Below, in pieces: positions 62,032-64,000 of a stretch of 64,000 nucleotides of DNA; positions within the stretch are counted from its first letter, which is position 1, and every line of letters begins with the position of its first letter. The notes beneath the pieces are model-generated. The model was not told where the DNA came from. It saw only the letters and a program-made list of their open reading frames with translations, and made no database searches. The stretch covers positions 310,001 to 374,000 of the forward strand of contig NZ_JAFFJX010000006.1 of NCBI RefSeq assembly GCF_016924755.1. The letters are read 5' to 3'. Position numbers and translations under genes: made by a program. Source of the DNA: Longitalea arenae (GTDB taxonomy: Bacteria > Bacteroidota > Bacteroidia > Chitinophagales > Chitinophagaceae).

Positions 62032-62877
62032 TCAGGCAAGCGCTGTTGAGTCACAACTGCTATGCGGAGGATCATATTTCCTGATCACTTTCGACATGTG
62101 GCTGGCATCCGTGAACCCAAGCTCAATGGCAATCTCCTTGGCCGTCTGCTCGGAATTTTCCAGCCGGCTTTTGGCCACATTCACCCTCGACCGCAGAATA
62201 TATTCTTTCAGGCTCTCGCCCGTCTTCTTTTTAAAATATTCACCCACATATTTGGGCGAAAGATGAAATTCCCCGGCGATGGATTCGACCCTTAGTTTTT
62301 CATTATCGAACAGGTTGTATTGCACATATTGTATAATATCATTGGCCTGCCTGTCAAAATTTCTATTGCCATAGCGGAAGCTCTGCTCAAAATTGCGCAT
62401 CACGATATTCAGCAAGGTGAACATATGCGCACGGATGATTGATTCGGACTGCTCACCTTTATTGACATATTCTCCATAAATACCCATGATGAGGTTTACC
62501 AGCATGGTCTTGTCAGACGAATTATTAATGATATCGCCCGGCTGGCGATTATAGCTGCTCAGGATATAATGCAGGTTCTGGAACCATTCCGTATAATCCA
62601 TCATATGCAGCCTGTCTTTCCGAAAAAAAAGGGAATTAAAGCGGATAAAGATGAAGACCGTCGGATCCCCGATCGTAAAGCTGTGACAGTCGTAAGGAGG
62701 TAATAAGAATATATTTCCGGTCGTATAAGGGACCTTGTTTTGATTGATACATTGAAGGCCGCTGCCAGCCTCGATAAACACCAGTTCGAAGAAATTGTGT
62801 TTATGCGGCCGGCGGGTCCATACTGTTACTTCTTCGCGACTGACAAAAAACGGATTGGTGGAGTTTTCGATATGCAT
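62032..62877 (-). CDS. AraC-family transcriptional regulator with cupin sensor domain
   Basis: This is a 281-residue protein. The ATG at 62877 (MHIENSTNPF) is preferred to the GTG two codons earlier. The N-terminal cupin-like domain has RRPHKHNFFELVFIEAGSG and GNIFLLPPYDCHSFTIGD, typical of sugar-sensing AraC proteins. The C-terminal HTH pair is LRVESIAGEFHLSPKYVGEYF and TAKEIAIELGFTDASHMSKV. It lies 77 bp downstream of the oxidoreductase gene on the same strand. It may regulate that gene or the neighbouring hydrolase and acyltransferase genes. Confidence 0.93.
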   Translation of the reverse strand: MHIENSTNPFFVSREEVTVWTRRPHKHNFFELVFIEAGSGLQCINQNKVPYTTGNIFLLPPYDCHSFTIGDPTVFIFIRFNSLFFRKDRLHMMDYTEWFQNLHYILSSYNRQPGDIINNSSDKTMLVNLIMGIYGEYVNKGEQSESIIRAHMFTLLNIVMRNFEQSFRYGNRNFDRQANDIIQYVQYNLFDNEKLRVESIAGEFHLSPKYVGEYFKKKTGESLKEYILRSRVNVAKSRLENSEQTAKEIAIELGFTDASHMSKVIRKYDPPHSSCDSTALA

Positions 62878-62954
62878 ACGCACTTATTTTCGGTTTGAAT
62901 CGGCAGTCAATGCCTGCCAAATTACCTAATCTTTTTCATTGATCCATCCGGTCA

Positions 62955-63893
62955 TTACGCAATGGTCAATACGATTTTGCCTCTTGTACTGCCAGTTGCC
63001 TGCTGCTGATGCGCCATATCCATCTGGGAGAAATCATAGTGATTTACATAGGGACGCAGCGCCCCTTCGTTAAGCAAGGCGGCCAACCGCTCCATGTCTT
63101 TTCCGTTTGATTGAACCAGGTAAAAGAAAGCATCTATATTACGGGCGGCAGCCTGTTGTACAAGATCCGGCGCAATGGTGGTTGGAATGCTTATCAGTTT
63201 ACCATTGGGTTTTAGTACTGCCAGCGAGCGGGGGATCAGTTCGCCGCCTACCGCATCCAGCACGAGATCAACATAGCTCACGACTTCCTCAAAGCGCTGG
63301 CTTTTATAGTCGATATGTTCGTTGGCGCCCAGCTCCATCAGGAAATCTTTATTGGCAGCAGAAGCGGTACCTATCACATAGGCGCCGGCCTGGCGGGCAA
63401 GCTGCACGGCAAAATGGCCTACGCCCCCGGCGGCAGCATGTATCAACACGCGCTGCCCTTGCTGCAAAGAAGCCTGCTGGAACAGGACCTGCCAGGCAGT
63501 AAGCGCTGCCAGGGTAGTGGCTGCAGCCTGCTGATGGGTGATCGTTGCCGGCTTCAGCGCCAGCTGCGCCGCAGGCGCTGCTAAATATTCTGCATAGGCT
63601 TTCCCATGACCCGGGAAATTGACCATGCCAAATACCTCGTCGCCGGTTTTGAAGCTGCTTACCGCCTTACCGGTTGCAGTAACTATCCCAGAGATGTCCC
63701 AACCCAGGATCAGCGGCCTTTCTTTGATGCGGCCAGATATCCCTTTGCCGGTTCTCGTTTTCACATCCACCGGGTTAATGCTGATAGCTACTACTTTCAC
63801 CAGCACTTCATCGTCTTTGATGGACGGCACAGGAAGTTCCGTATGGATCAATTGATCAGTGCCGCCAAATTCATTTAGAATTATTGCTTTCAT
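62955..63893 (-). CDS. NADP-dependent quinone-oxidoreductase-like MDR protein
   Basis: This 312-residue protein starts at 63893 (MKAIILNEFGGTDQL), the typical beginning of the medium-chain dehydrogenase/reductase family. Motifs are ISINPVDVKTRTG, PLILGWDISGIV, VHAAAGGVGHFAVQLAR-like text (LIHAAAGGVGHFAVQLARQA, the nucleotide-binding glycine motif) and YVDLVLDAVGG. The catalytic zinc ligands and the structural four-Cys lobe are absent, placing it in the zinc-free quinone oxidoreductase branch. It should reduce quinones or enones with NADPH. Two earlier in-frame ATGs (63908, 63926) are possible starts. Confidence 0.93.
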   Translation of the reverse strand: MKAIILNEFGGTDQLIHTELPVPSIKDDEVLVKVVAISINPVDVKTRTGKGISGRIKERPLILGWDISGIVTATGKAVSSFKTGDEVFGMVNFPGHGKAYAEYLAAPAAQLALKPATITHQQAAATTLAALTAWQVLFQQASLQQGQRVLIHAAAGGVGHFAVQLARQAGAYVIGTASAANKDFLMELGANEHIDYKSQRFEEVVSYVDLVLDAVGGELIPRSLAVLKPNGKLISIPTTIAPDLVQQAAARNIDAFFYLVQSNGKDMERLAALLNEGALRPYVNHYDFSQMDMAHQQQATGSTRGKIVLTIA

Positions 63894-64000
63894 AATGTGT
63901 TTATTCATTGTTTGTTTACCCCACAAAAATCCTCCTTATGAAAGGCTTTTAACGGTAGAAATAATGGATAAATGAGTAAGAAAAGAGGTTTGCAGCAAAT

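Overview
The window looks like a chromosomal segment of a Bacteroidota bacterium, most likely of the Chitinophagaceae (Niastella/Chitinophaga-like). The evidence is two SusC/SusD polysaccharide utilisation loci (PULs), a FecR anti-sigma factor, a one-piece hybrid two-component regulator (HTCS), an RteC-domain protein, many cytoplasmic PAS kinases with stand-alone receivers, and a TAnnTTTG-type promoter box. No rRNA, tRNA, integrase, transposase or CRISPR array was recognised. The assignment rests on gene content read by eye, not on a search.

Region 1 (1-19570) is a predicted mannan or N-glycan locus. SusC with an STN domain, SusD, FecR and a second, window-truncated SusD are read leftwards. 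A divergent Lgt-like membrane protein follows, and then a leftward operon of GH2, GH92, GH92, GH38 and a ricin-lectin lipoprotein. One GH92 has Gln where the family has its catalytic acid Glu. This suggests a mannosyl-phosphate hydrolase and therefore yeast or fungal phosphomannan as a target. The STN domain and FecR imply control by an ECF sigma factor that is not in the window.

Region 2 (19873-34729) is a signalling island. It holds five single-domain receivers, a 1637-residue double histidine kinase, a multi-PAS kinase, an RsbQ-like hydrolase translationally coupled to a PAS-kinase, and an AraC regulator whose receiver has lost its phosphorylation residues. The RsbQ/PAS-kinase pair resembles the Bacillus RsbQ-RsbP energy-stress sensor with its PP2C output replaced by a histidine kinase.

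Region 3 (35045-43253) is mixed. It contains a LacI-type regulator without a visible DNA-binding domain, a LytS/LytTR-type two-component pair, RteC, a P-loop kinase, and an unusual cassette. The cassette has a conserved protein of unknown function preceded by an 11-bp tandem repeat array and followed by four hairpins and a small hydrophobic protein.

Region 4 (43268-58381) is a predicted pectic beta-1,4-galactan PUL: SusC, SusD, a GH147/GH5-like enzyme and a GH2-GH53 fusion, with a divergent HTCS. This SusC lacks an STN domain, as expected for HTCS control. Region 5 (58450-64000) holds an outer-membrane barrel protein, a decayed CoA-transferase tail, an alpha/beta hydrolase, an acyltransferase, an AraC regulator and a quinone-type oxidoreductase.
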